The notes beneath the pieces were generated by a model that was not told where the DNA came from, did not search any database, and saw only the letters and a list, made by a program, of their open reading frames with translations. A DNA stretch of 64,000 nucleotides. It comes from Vibrio algarum (lineage in GTDB: Bacteria; Pseudomonadota; Gammaproteobacteria; Enterobacterales; Vibrionaceae). The position numbers were made by a program, and so were the translations under genes. The DNA lies in the NCBI RefSeq assembly GCF_028204155.1, contig NZ_JAQLOI010000003.1, positions 124,001-188,000 of the forward strand, written 5' to 3'. Positions 44,496 to 53,322 of the stretch are shown one piece after another; within the stretch, counting starts at the first letter, position 1, and each line of letters starts with the position of its first letter.

Positions 44496-44681
44496 ATGGC
44501 TGCAAAAGAAATGCTTTCTCTAACCTTTTTAATAGTTGGTGCATTATGTTTAGTGTTCGCCTTTCCATTCACTGGTGAATCAAAAGACAGTTTTTACTCT
44601 TTTTGTTTTAGGTACCTTTTCGTAGTGTCTTCATTAATTTATTTCTATCTAAGCTTCTCATTATGGCAAAAAAGCAAATAA
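44496..44681 (+). CDS. Small two-helix membrane protein
   Basis: A 61-residue protein, MAAKEMLSLTFLIVGALCLV..., with two hydrophobic segments (about 7-24 and 39-57) and no recognised domain. The ATG at 44496 has a strong GGAGG ten bases upstream, which is why I accept so short a gene. Convergent gene on the right at 44885. No relation to the preceding operon is evident. Function is unknown. Confidence 0.6.
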   Translation: MAAKEMLSLTFLIVGALCLVFAFPFTGESKDSFYSFCFRYLFVVSSLIYFYLSFSLWQKSK

Positions 44682-44798
44682 ATAATTACCAAAAGAACAT
44701 ATAGCTTACCCTTAAATCAACCTAATGTTTCAAAGCGCAGCGTTAACAATGAATGGGGCATTTCTGAGTTAAGTCGCCCCGTCAGCAAGCTTCTGGAC

Positions 44799-44874
44799 AC
44801 AAACGTTTTAGGTGTGTTGTTCTAAAGCACTTAGTTCAAATTAGAAAAAGTATCTTGAAATCTAAAACGTTTGT
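44799..44874. repeat. Inverted repeat pair flanking a 50-base spacer
   Basis: A perfect 13-base inverted pair, ACAAACGTTTTAG (44799-44811) and CTAAAACGTTTGT (44862-44874). It lies in the gap between two convergent genes, just before the end of the acetyltransferase gene. A cruciform or stem-loop is possible. No U-run follows. Confidence 0.4.
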
Positions 44875-44884
44875 ATGTGCGTGC

Positions 44885-45385
44885 CTAAGTAGACAACGTA
44901 ATGAGGTCATTACTATCGTAAAGTCTCACACTTGACTCACGCATACCAAGTTTATACAACAATTGAACTGAAGCTTGGTTCTCGGTAACTGCAACACCAT
45001 AAACCTCAGTGACTAATTCATTCTCAAGTACAAAATCTATGACAGCTTTTGCTGCTTCAAATGCATAACCTTGTCCCTGATATTTGGGAAGTATCGCATA
45101 TCGGATATCACAAAGATTTATTTCTGGGATTAACTCCACTCCAGCGTAACCAATTTTAACCGATGGTTCATCTATTAGGGAAACAATGCAGGTTCCAAAA
45201 CCTTTATCCCAATGTGCTATCTTTTGAGGTATATATTTTTCTATGTAGTCTAAACCAAAAGGCTTACCGCCAGGTAAGTAGCGAGTGGTCTCAGGACAAG
45301 TAAGGAGCTGCGTATAGATATCCAAATCTTGTTCTGTCACCGGTGTTAGAAGCAACCTTTCCGTTTTTATCATGAAGCTATCCAT
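44885..45385 (-). CDS. GNAT-family N-acetyltransferase (RimJ/RimL type)
   Basis: A 166-residue acetyltransferase. IKTERLLLTPVTEQDLDIY opens the fold; ILPKYQGQGYAFEAAKAVID is the acetyl-CoA phosphate-binding loop, and VTENQASVQLLYKLGMRE the closing segment. Members acetylate amines of proteins or small metabolites. The ATG at 45385 is assumed; the second ATG at 45373 (MIKTERLLL) fits the family start equally well and neither has a clear ribosome-binding site. It converges with the small membrane protein gene. Confidence 0.85.
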   Translation of the reverse strand: MDSFMIKTERLLLTPVTEQDLDIYTQLLTCPETTRYLPGGKPFGLDYIEKYIPQKIAHWDKGFGTCIVSLIDEPSVKIGYAGVELIPEINLCDIRYAILPKYQGQGYAFEAAKAVIDFVLENELVTEVYGVAVTENQASVQLLYKLGMRESSVRLYDSNDLITLST

Positions 45386-45502
45386 TTATTTGAAGCAATA
45401 TAGCGTGTTAAGGGACAATTCCGTGTCCGTGAATCTGCCAATTTAGTTATTTGCGGATTACTCAGAGTAAGGCTAAACCATAGTCGTCTGTTCTGCAGTG
45501 CA

Positions 45503-45880
45503 TCAGTAAGGTAGGTCGTCTGCTTCAATACCAACATAGTCTGGCTCTAAGTGTATCGGAAACTGAACCGCATTAATTGTAACGTGCCCTAGCATCACGG
45601 CTTTGCAAACCCTGTGCATACCATCCATCACTCGCCCTTCGTGACACATAATAATGGGATACGACAGGTCTGCATTTTGGATTAGCGATGCATGCTCTAA
45701 AACATTTTTGCACGTTGGACGTGCTCCACCTAAGTCGTACCAAAACTCTTCTTCGAGTTCTTTAATATCGGATAGCTGTATTTCTACGGTAGGTAGCTCA
45801 CGAGAAAGCTCAATTAGCCGAAATACATCCCAAGCACGTAAGCCCTTTGCCGAGTATCTAAAGTGATATTGTTGTCTCAT
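45503..45880 (-). CDS. ParB/Sulfiredoxin-like fold hypothetical protein
   Basis: A 125-residue protein. The C-terminal half YPIIMCHEGRVMDGMHRVCKAVMLG recalls ParB N-terminal-like domains (x-DG-x-HR-x-x-A), a fold used for CTP or DNA binding or simply as a nuclease-like domain. No partition or plasmid gene is near. The start ATG at 45880 is preceded by a weak AGAT. Function is unknown. The gene stands alone before the group II intron region. Confidence 0.6.
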   Translation of the reverse strand: MRQQYHFRYSAKGLRAWDVFRLIELSRELPTVEIQLSDIKELEEEFWYDLGGARPTCKNVLEHASLIQNADLSYPIIMCHEGRVMDGMHRVCKAVMLGHVTINAVQFPIHLEPDYVGIEADDLPY

Positions 45881-46132
45881 ATATCTCCATACTGCATATC
45901 GCTCATAGACTAATGCTCATCGACGAAAAAATCCGTGTTTGCATTCCGTCTATGTTGCCATCATTCACGATGAAACTCTAAAGGTATCACCTGTTGTGTG
46001 AATAGACATAGAGGCTTGCGGTAGAACTACGAAAAGTTTCCGTATATGTGCCCAAAGTACGGATTAGATTAATTGGGTCTACTGCAATGCTCGCCAGACA
46101 GTAAATTCGTTGGTGCTAACAAAGTTTGGGGC

Positions 46133-48286
46133 GTGCGACGTGAAGTCGTATGAAGCGCTGTTCACCGCTTAATGTGTGAACCATCTGTATCACCAGATGA
46201 ACCTAGGGCTCTGAATAAAGTAGCGAGCCTGACAATGTAATGAAGAATGGTTATGACCATTCGGGATTTGAATCGTGAGAGAACGATCCTCCTGATAACC
46301 ACAATCGGGTGAATGCTAGGTAATCAGCATGATGAACATATGTGAATCCGCTTAAGGTGCGTTATGTTATGAAACAGCGGAAGTGGTTAATACGCTGTAG
46401 CCAAAAGGCACGAGAGTCGGAAAGAGATTGCCCCATGCTCCTTCGTGATCATTGAACTCTCCGCACCATAGCGGGCATCTAAACTGATATTGCGCGACAT
46501 ACGGAACACGGTAAGCCTGTATCACTCCCTCTGGGAAAGCCTCTGTGGCCGATAGTGATGCAGGTATAGGAGGTTGGAAAAAGCGAAGGCTGCATTGTAA
46601 CGATGCAGATACAGACTTATGTCTGATCACGAAAGTGAGCCCACTTCCAACTGGTCTCTCGTTGCGAGAGAATTTGAAGAACTTTATTCAAGGAGAAATG
46701 CAAATGATGATTTCAAAAGAGATTAGTGCCTCTCCTGACAGCGCGCAATGGCAGTCAATAGACTGGAAATCCGTTGAATCGCATGTATTAAAGCTTCAGA
46801 TGCGTATCGCAAAGGCAACTCGAGAAGGTAAACACGGCAAAGCGAAAGCCTTGCAGTGGCTACTGACTCATTCTCGCTCAGCAAAACTTCTTGCTGTTAA
46901 GCGAGTATCTCAAAACAAAGGCAGTAAAACGCCTGGAATAGACGGTGTCATCTGGAATACGGATACACGCCGCATGAAAGCAGTGAACCAATTGAGTAGA
47001 AAGGCATATCAAGCCAAACCACTCAAGCGTATCTATATCCCTAAAAAGAATGGCAAACTTAGACCTCTGGGTATCCCGTGCATGATAGATAGAGCGCAGC
47101 AAGCGCTCTATCTTAAGGCGCTAGAGCCTATATCGGAGACGCTTGCCGATCCAAATAGCTATGGATTTAGACCCAATCGCGGCACTGCTGACGCAGTCGA
47201 TCAGTGCTTCAAATGTTTGGCTCTAAAGAAGTCCTCTAAATGGGTTCTTGAAGGCGATATAAAAGCCTGTTTTGACAAGATCGGACATCAATGGCTTATG
47301 GATAACATCTCCGTTGATAAACGAATGTTAGAACAATGGTTAAAGTCTGGTTTTATGGATAAAGGGCTGTTTTATCGCACTGATGAGGGCACACCACAAG
47401 GTGGGGTTATATCTCCGACCTTGATGCTAATGACTCTCGCAGGCCTTGAACAGCAGATAAAGTCCACCGCCCAAAAAAGGGCGCTAGAGCCAACTTTATT
47501 GGCTACGCCGACGACTTCGTCGTCACTTGCGCTTCAAAGGAAGTGCTCGAGAACGATATCAAACCGTTGATTGCTGATTTCTTAGTGAAAAGAGGCTTAA
47601 CATTATCCGAAGAGAAAACGTACATTACTCATATCAACGATGGCTTTGACTTCTTAGGTTTTAACCATAGGAAGTACAAAGGAAAACTACTCATTAAACC
47701 GAGTAAATCCAACACGTTGATGTTCTTAAGCAATCTGCGAGAACTCATCAAAAAGCACGTAACCCTTCCAGTGAACGATCTTATCAAGCTGATAAATCCG
47801 AAACTCAGGGGATGGTCGAACTATTATCGACATTGCGTGGCTAAACAGGTGTTCGGATATGTAGGCCACAAGCTATTCCATACGTTATGGCACTGGGCTA
47901 AAAGGCGTCATCCAACAAAGTCTAAAACTTGGATCGCCCTAAAATACTTCATCAACCGAAAAGGCCAATGGCAGTTTCATGGTTGGCAGAAGATCATGAA
48001 TATGGATTGTCAGTTCAATCTGTTTCAAATAGCCAAAGTGCCGATTGAGAGACATGTAAAAATCAGGAGTTCAGCAACGCCTTTTGATCCTCAGTACCAA
48101 GAATACTTGGCGAAGAGAAAACTTAAAAGGCTAGCTCGTAATTCTTGGAAGGAGCCTGTTCTCACTGCTTTATAAGTTGCTGGGTATCAAACGATGCCTT
48201 TGTGGAGGCTTGAGCCTAGTGCGGTGAAAGTTGCACGCTGGGTTCTTAGGGAGACGGCACTTGGTAACAAGTGTCGTCCACCCGAC
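46133..48286 (+). mobile_element. Group II intron with a reverse transcriptase/maturase gene
   Basis: The 5' boundary matches the GUGCG consensus (GTGCGACG at 46133). Domain V, a 34-base hairpin, lies at 48212-48245 (GAGCCTAGTGCGGTGAAAGT begins it). Domain VI follows, and the element ends with AC at about 48285-48286 (CCACCCGAC). The maturase gene lies in domain IV. It sits in an intergenic area, with no interrupted gene visible at either side. The intron is on the plus strand, so splicing would rejoin ...TTTGGGGC with AGAAGTG.... Boundaries are exact to a few bases. Confidence 0.85.
46704..48175 (+). pseudogene. ltrA: Group II intron reverse transcriptase/maturase, frame broken at an A6 run
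   Basis: A maturase of about 490 residues. The start MMISKEISASP at 46704 has AGGAG eight bases upstream. RT domain motifs: SYGFRPNRGTADAV, LEGDIKACFDKI and TPQGGVISPTL. The catalytic YADD occurs only in the other frame, as NFIGYADDFVVTCASK, after the A6 run at 47473-47478; adding one A joins KKGARANFIGYADDF. The C-terminal part includes FLGFNHRKYKGK and GWSNYYRHC, the maturase/thumb region. No HNH endonuclease is evident. Without the extra base the first frame ends near 47570. Confidence 0.85.
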
Positions 48287-48421
48287 AGAAGTGAGTCAGT
48301 CACATTGTATAAGTTAGAAAACTGATTAGTGAAATTCCTGCTGCCAAATTTTTGTGCAAGATTGTTTCAGTGCGGTTTCCATATTTTTTGTTCATCAAAT
48401 GAGCTTGTTATCTAACAGTAT

Positions 48422-49003
48422 CTATAAGATAAAAGGTATAAATCGTTTTGTAGTGGCCATATATTCTAAGTATACATTCCCATATCTCTTTATAAGCGCA
48501 TTTTCCTCCGTCTTCATCCGATAAAGGATACTCATTAGGTTCGGTAGTAATATAACGAAAAATGAAATCCAGTTGGACAGAACAATGCAGAAACCTATCA
48601 ACTCAATTATCAAACCACAATAAATAGGGTGTCGTATAAATTTAAACACACCTCTCTGAATTAATTCGGACTCCTCCTTGATATTGATATACACGGTCCA
48701 TTCTGACTTTAATGTCCACATCCCCGAGGCGTGTACGACCAAACCAAGAGCAATAACCAAAAAACCTACATAGTTTAAATATGGGAACCCTAAAAAGTAC
48801 TGAGTAGTGGTGCTGTATTCGAAATCACCTGTTAAATATTGAATGATGGGTAGAAACGGACTCAATGTAATCGCAATAAAGTACGTGCTCTTGTCTTTGG
48901 ATTTACGTTCATTTTCAGTGGGTTGCCCAAATATGAGCAGAATTGCTAACAGCAATAACCATAATAACGCAATTAGTTTCACAGCATAGTAAACGTTGTC
49001 CAT
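48422..49003 (-). CDS. Isoprenylcysteine carboxyl methyltransferase-like membrane protein
   Basis: A 193-residue membrane protein with about five hydrophobic segments. The methyltransferase signature is RGVFKFIRHPIYCGLIIELI, in which the HP motif binds the SAM cofactor, and EENALIKRYGNVYLEYM near the C-terminus. Bacterial ICMT/PEMT relatives methylate unknown lipids or small molecules. The ATG at 49003 has GAGG nine bases upstream; a TTG at 49012 is less likely. It is a single gene on the minus strand, right of the intron. Confidence 0.82.
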   Translation of the reverse strand: MDNVYYAVKLIALLWLLLLAILLIFGQPTENERKSKDKSTYFIAITLSPFLPIIQYLTGDFEYSTTTQYFLGFPYLNYVGFLVIALGLVVHASGMWTLKSEWTVYINIKEESELIQRGVFKFIRHPIYCGLIIELIGFCIVLSNWISFFVILLPNLMSILYRMKTEENALIKRYGNVYLEYMATTKRFIPFIL

Positions 49004-49188
49004 GATTTTCAACCTCTGTCATACAAAGAGCAATCTGTAGTGGAACACTAGCTGATACACTATGTTGCATTCAAAGTTTCGAATCAAATGTTCTGATCAA
49101 AAATTAGAGTATGGTATCTAAATGAACGAGAATATAAATAAACTATCGTTTTTACTAAATTATCACTTCGTTCACTAATTCGAGCTAA

Positions 49189-49944
49189 TTATTGATGAAT
49201 ATTTGTATAGTCAAGGTTATATTTTTTTGACAACTGTATTATTTCCTTACTCTCAACCATTTTTTCAAATTCCTGATCAAATCGAAATATAAAGTCATCC
49301 AAATTCTTTTTTCTTGAAAATCCAAAATATCCTTTATTAATAGTAATAGGTGGTAAGAGCATTTTAATATCATCTTCAATTTGCATTTCTTCCATGACCC
49401 TTGCCGCGCTTCTTGGGTGACTAGCAAGCAAATCAATTCTACCAGTTACTAATTTCTGAAAATTAGCTTTAACAGTACCAACAGGTTCGAGACTTAAATT
49501 CGGTTTATTTTGGTCAAATCTCTGACCGTAGCTCCACCCACGCGTCACCCCTATATGCATTCCCTTAAGCAAATCATAATTGTTGTTCCAAGTAAAAGAG
49601 CTGTTCACTCTGGCATAAAACACCATAGGATCTTGATAGAAAGCATGCTTACTGTACTGCATAAATAGTTCTCTATCAGCTGATTTTTAAGGACCTATCA
49701 ACCCATCTGCATCACCAAGCTCAATCATTTTTAACGCTCTTTTAAAGGGATACATTTCAACTTTGATCTCATGTCCTAATCTATGGGCGATTTTCTCTGC
49801 GATGTCATAGCCTAGACCATAACTCTCACCATCCTGCTTTTCCTCCAATATATTTGGAAAAGAGGTTCCTACAAATAAGTACGTTTCAGCAATAGCATTG
49901 GCTGACATTATTAAAGATAGAACCAAAAATGAAACATGTTTCAT
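49189..49944 (-). pseudogene. Periplasmic amino-acid-type (SBP_bac_3) binding protein with an in-frame stop
   Basis: A binding-protein-like gene of about 251 residues interrupted by one in-frame TAA at 49687-49689. The N-terminal part has a signal peptide (MKHVSFLVLSLIMSANAIAE) and SFPNILEEKQDGESYGLGYD, KVEMYPFKRALKMIELGDAD. After the stop the same frame continues KSADRELFMQYSKHAFYQDP and ends near LSKKYNL. The TAA stands where such proteins often have Tyr, so a single nonsense change is the simplest cause. Stand-alone receptors of this type without a permease are common in Vibrio. Nothing else in the frame is damaged, so decay is recent. Confidence 0.8.
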
Positions 49945-50144
49945 ATTTCTAACCTGATATTTATACCGACTTTAATCTAGCGGAATGATACTTAATATAA
50001 TGTATTATGTCGCCTATAATATCAGCTTAAAATAATGAAATTATATATGGATACTTTGTTTACGATTGATTACTAATTTAGTGAAATTGAATTTATTTAA
50101 GCTATTTATATATTGCGTTAAATTGCTAATTAACTGGGTGGACT

Positions 50145-50357
50145 TTATGCCGTTAAATGTTTGATTACATCAGTTGGGATTTTATTGAGTAGTAATAATC
50201 CTGCCTGAGAATCAATGTTAATAGCAACCCAACCATCACTGCCCATAAACTCAGCACTAGAGTAGTTAACCATAATGATATCGGAACTATCTGAAAACTC
50301 ACCAGATAACTTGAAGATACCGATGGATGTATTTAACCGACTAATCTCAAATTTCAT
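50145..50357 (-). CDS. Small hypothetical protein
   Basis: A 70-residue protein, MKFEISRLNTSIGIFKLSGE and onward, with mixed sequence and no signal or membrane segment. I do not recognise a family. The ATG at 50357 has GGAG six bases upstream, a good ribosome-binding site, which is the main support. It is on the same strand as the TPR-GGDEF gene and the 76-residue ORF, 99 bases after the latter. A partner role for the cyclase is possible but unproven. Confidence 0.5.
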   Translation of the reverse strand: MKFEISRLNTSIGIFKLSGEFSDSSDIIMVNYSSAEFMGSDGWVAINIDSQAGLLLLNKIPTDVIKHLTA

Positions 50358-50455
50358 CTATAACTCCACGACATCGAACAAATGAACTAACGAGGTTTGG
50401 GGCAAAGGCGAGTTTGCTGGAAATCTCGTTCAGCTTATTACTGGACATAAGCTTC

Positions 50456-50686
50456 TTAGTTCGTAAAACCCGAACCGTACTTTACGAACTGCATCACTTC
50501 AGATAATGCCGAACCTGAAAGATTTTGGACATTAGCTTCCACTACATGATTAAAATGTGCTTGCACTTTATGTAAATTTTGTCTTGGAATATGAAAAGTA
50601 TGACTAACTTTTAAAACGCTTTTGTTTTCAAGGTGTCTCGACGTAATTACCGACTGGCAAATTGTACCACTAAATCCGATGAGCAT
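50456..50686 (-). CDS. Small hypothetical ORF following the GGDEF gene
   Basis: A 76-residue ORF whose ATG at 50686 abuts the stop of the GGDEF gene (TAAATG). This arrangement would permit translational coupling. The sequence, MLIGFSGTICQSVITSRHLE, shows no known domain. Only a weak GGA lies upstream. Its reality is uncertain. Confidence 0.35.
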   Translation of the reverse strand: MLIGFSGTICQSVITSRHLENKSVLKVSHTFHIPRQNLHKVQAHFNHVVEANVQNLSGSALSEVMQFVKYGSGFTN

Positions 50687-52804
50687 TTATGTCCAAAGTG
50701 TAACGCGGTTTCTGCCGTCATTTTTTGATTGGTAAAGCGCTTTGTCAGCACACTCAAGAAGCTCGTCCGGGGTTTCTACGGAGGCATTTAAAGAGGCAAT
50801 ACCTAAACTGCAAGTGACACTTACGTTGCTAATCGTTTTGGCGGCAATTTGTTTTCGTATGCCCTCTGCCATTGACATCGCTAGGGTTGCGTTCGTGTTA
50901 GGCAAGATAATACAAAACTCTTCTCCTCCAATTCTGGCAATACAATCTTGTTCGGTAAAATTGCGTTCTAAAATATCGGCGACACCGCATAAAACTGCAT
51001 CGCCAACACCGTGACCAAATTGATCATTGACTTTTTTGAAGGAGTCAAGATCGGCAAGGATAATAGTGCATGGCTGTCCTAACTGCCCGGCTTCAAATTG
51101 TTTTTGTAAATAACTAAAAAAAGCGCGCCGATTATAACAGCCAGTGAGTGAGTCATGCATGGCTAAATAATCAAGCTCATAGTTTTTCTTACGCAGTACC
51201 ACAACGCTGCGGTAAAACAGAAATGCGAGAAGTACCATCACACAAAGAAACACGGACAAGAATATATTGAGAGTTTGCTTTTTACTTAGCTCCAGATCAG
51301 AAATTCTATGGGCTTGTTTGATAATTTTTATTTCACTATTTTTTTGTATAACTTTTAACTGCTCTAACTTCACCTTTTCTTGCAGGTCAGTCAGTTCTTG
51401 CTCAAGCTTATAGGATTCAAGGATCGCCTTTTCCTTTGCCAATTTTTTTGCTTCATGTTCGGCATAAATAGCTTCAGAAATTCGATTAACTTCCTCCGAA
51501 TATTCAAAGGCATCCTGCAAATTATTAGTGATTTTTGCTGCTGTTTTTAGCCCTTTGTAAATGGCGAGCTGCTCGGTGTTTGACGAATATTGCTTTGATA
51601 GGGTTAGTGCTTCAGTAAATAGTGTTTCCGATTGTTTGGGATCCCCTGGCAGTGAAAGTGACGCTAACTGAGTCAGCGACTGAGTCTGCAATGGCAGGCT
51701 GCCAACTTGAACAGCTAGTTTAAATGATTGTTGAAACGATTGTATCCCGAGATCCTTATAGCCCCTGGCGACTTCTACCTTACCTTTTATTAAATAACTC
51801 AGCGCTAATTTTTCAACAGAATCCATCGCTCGGTAAATAGAAATAGCATTGTCCATGAAAGTGCCAGCGCGAACTAAATTCCCTGTCTCAAGTTCGATTC
51901 TAGCAAGTTCGCGAAATGCTGCAGCTCGGGTTTCCGCTTTAACTTTGTCTTTCGGTAATTCGATCGTTTCATTGTAAAACGAACGTGCATTATCATATTG
52001 ATTTAATTGCGAATAAATCAATCCAGTTTGATTTTCTACCTCCGCTAAATGAGGGATGTCCCCTTCTTCCCGGTAAAGCGCTTCTGCTTGTTTTATATAG
52101 ACTAATGATTTCTCGTAGTTACCTATATTTCGATAAATAATACCGGTATGGAGCAAAATTTGTGCATACTGAGAAGGAGAACTATAGCGCTTTTGTATTT
52201 CTATACTTTGCAATGCGTGATCCAAGGCTTTGAGGTAGTCACCTTGTTTATTTTCACTCATAGCGAGATTTTTTAGTGCTCTCCCTATTGAAACTTGATC
52301 ACCTATAAGCGTGTGGATGTCGACAGCGAGCTGATAGTATTCAACCGATTTGTTTACATTTTTTAGGTGTTTATAAGACTGTCCGATTTGATGATAGCAG
52401 TTAGCTAATAACAATAGCTTGCGAGTCTCGTCTTGCGCCTCTGTTAAGTATCCCGCCGCGGCAAGGTATTCAGGGATAGCCTCTTCGTACTGTTTGTGTT
52501 TATATAAACTATTGCCCCGACTATGCAAGACCAAGCCAATGTCGTAAGACGAACTCTGGGCTTTCGCATACGCTTCTAATGACGAAAAACGGGTGCTTAC
52601 ATCATTGAAGTTATTTTCTTTAATCAACTGCTTAATGACGTTGAGTTCAGCCAGAATAAACTGTGAGGGGGATCGATCATTTTCTTCAGATGCAGCCGAA
52701 CGTGATGAGATAGTCATTAAGACTACTAACACGACTGGAGTCACTAATTTTGATAACTTCTCTAAATGCGTGTGAAAAACGCTGCAAATAGGGATTGAAA
52801 GCAT
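50687..52804 (-). CDS. TPR-repeat diguanylate cyclase (GGDEF)
   Basis: A 705-residue protein. A signal or anchor segment is near residues 17-40. About seven tetratricopeptide repeats follow in the periplasm, for example SVEYYQLAVDIHTLIG and KSLVYIKQAEALYREEGD. A coiled linker with EKAILESYKLEQELTDLQEK precedes a membrane helix (about 502-525). The cytoplasmic GGDEF domain carries AMHDSLTGCYNRRAFF, DLDSFKKVNDQFGHGVGD and GGEEF at the active site, so it should make cyclic di-GMP. The I-site RxxD is not obvious. The start codon, ATG at 52804, has no strong ribosome-binding site. Confidence 0.88.
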   Translation of the reverse strand: MLSIPICSVFHTHLEKLSKLVTPVVLVVLMTISSRSAASEENDRSPSQFILAELNVIKQLIKENNFNDVSTRFSSLEAYAKAQSSSYDIGLVLHSRGNSLYKHKQYEEAIPEYLAAAGYLTEAQDETRKLLLLANCYHQIGQSYKHLKNVNKSVEYYQLAVDIHTLIGDQVSIGRALKNLAMSENKQGDYLKALDHALQSIEIQKRYSSPSQYAQILLHTGIIYRNIGNYEKSLVYIKQAEALYREEGDIPHLAEVENQTGLIYSQLNQYDNARSFYNETIELPKDKVKAETRAAAFRELARIELETGNLVRAGTFMDNAISIYRAMDSVEKLALSYLIKGKVEVARGYKDLGIQSFQQSFKLAVQVGSLPLQTQSLTQLASLSLPGDPKQSETLFTEALTLSKQYSSNTEQLAIYKGLKTAAKITNNLQDAFEYSEEVNRISEAIYAEHEAKKLAKEKAILESYKLEQELTDLQEKVKLEQLKVIQKNSEIKIIKQAHRISDLELSKKQTLNIFLSVFLCVMVLLAFLFYRSVVVLRKKNYELDYLAMHDSLTGCYNRRAFFSYLQKQFEAGQLGQPCTIILADLDSFKKVNDQFGHGVGDAVLCGVADILERNFTEQDCIARIGGEEFCIILPNTNATLAMSMAEGIRKQIAAKTISNVSVTCSLGIASLNASVETPDELLECADKALYQSKNDGRNRVTLWT

Positions 52805-52958
52805 AAACTACCTTTTCAAAACCTGCTGGAGATTACTGTTCAATAGTATAATACATTAAGTGCAACCCAGTTACCTAGATACCACACATGGTGCTGAAAC
52901 GTTGTCCGCATAGAAGGTATGCAGGAATAGCTGAAATGTACCTACCTAGACCAACAGG

Positions 52959-53175
52959 TTACTTTGAACTGTACGCGAGATAAGAACCGTCCATATTTAG
53001 CGTCTCCATAGCTTTTAACCCAGAGCTTGTATCAACGAAACTGTGACTATAGGGGGTTGCCGGCAGTATCCCCACCCCTATTTCCTGGAGTAGATACTCA
53101 CCTAACACATTAAATGTTGCTGGCAACTGCGAAAAGAGTGCGCAGGTAGAATCTGAGAATAAACAGATACGAGTG
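52959..53175 (-). pseudogene. LysR-like effector-domain remnant
   Basis: Minus-strand reading gives RICLFSDSTCALFSQLPATF then NVLGEYLLQEIGVGILPATP and YLAYSSK before a stop at 52959-52961. The sequence resembles the last 60-70 residues of a LysR effector domain (GVGILP motif). A stop codon lies just upstream, no HTH is present and the frame is lost. It is a gene relic in the 518-base gap between the GGDEF and DctM genes. The rest of the gap holds no gene. Confidence 0.45.
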
Positions 53176-53206
53176 GTTTAGTACCGTGATAGGAAACGGG
53201 AGATTC

Positions 53207-53237
53207 GGTTCGTGACTTGGAGAACAAGCCACGAACC
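53207..53237. terminator. Stem-loop between the TRAP operon and the GGDEF gene
   Basis: Inverted repeat GGTTCGTG (53207-53214) / CACGAACC (53230-53237), with inner CTT/AAG pairs. On the plus strand ATTTT follows. It may end the TRAP operon (minus strand) or act on both strands. Confidence 0.5.
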
Positions 53238-53322
53238 ATTTTCGGTGCTGGTTAAGCAGACATTGCAGCCTCAATTGCCTGATAAGTAATTCTGAGGGTT
53301 TGGTTAATTTATATTTTTTTGG

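Noticed and set aside
44799..44874. attC-like cruciform
   Set aside because: The arm ends read GTTTTAG and CTAAAAC, which do not fit the attC core.
45503..45880. Plasmid partition gene (ParB)
   Set aside because: Only a short ParB-like fold is present, with no parA, HTH or parS sites.
46080..48420. Integron attC site around the group II intron and the small genes at 44-46 kb
   Set aside because: Sequences such as GCTAAC and GTTAGAA flank the intron, but they do not match RYYYAAC/GTTRRRY well and no intI or cassette array is present.
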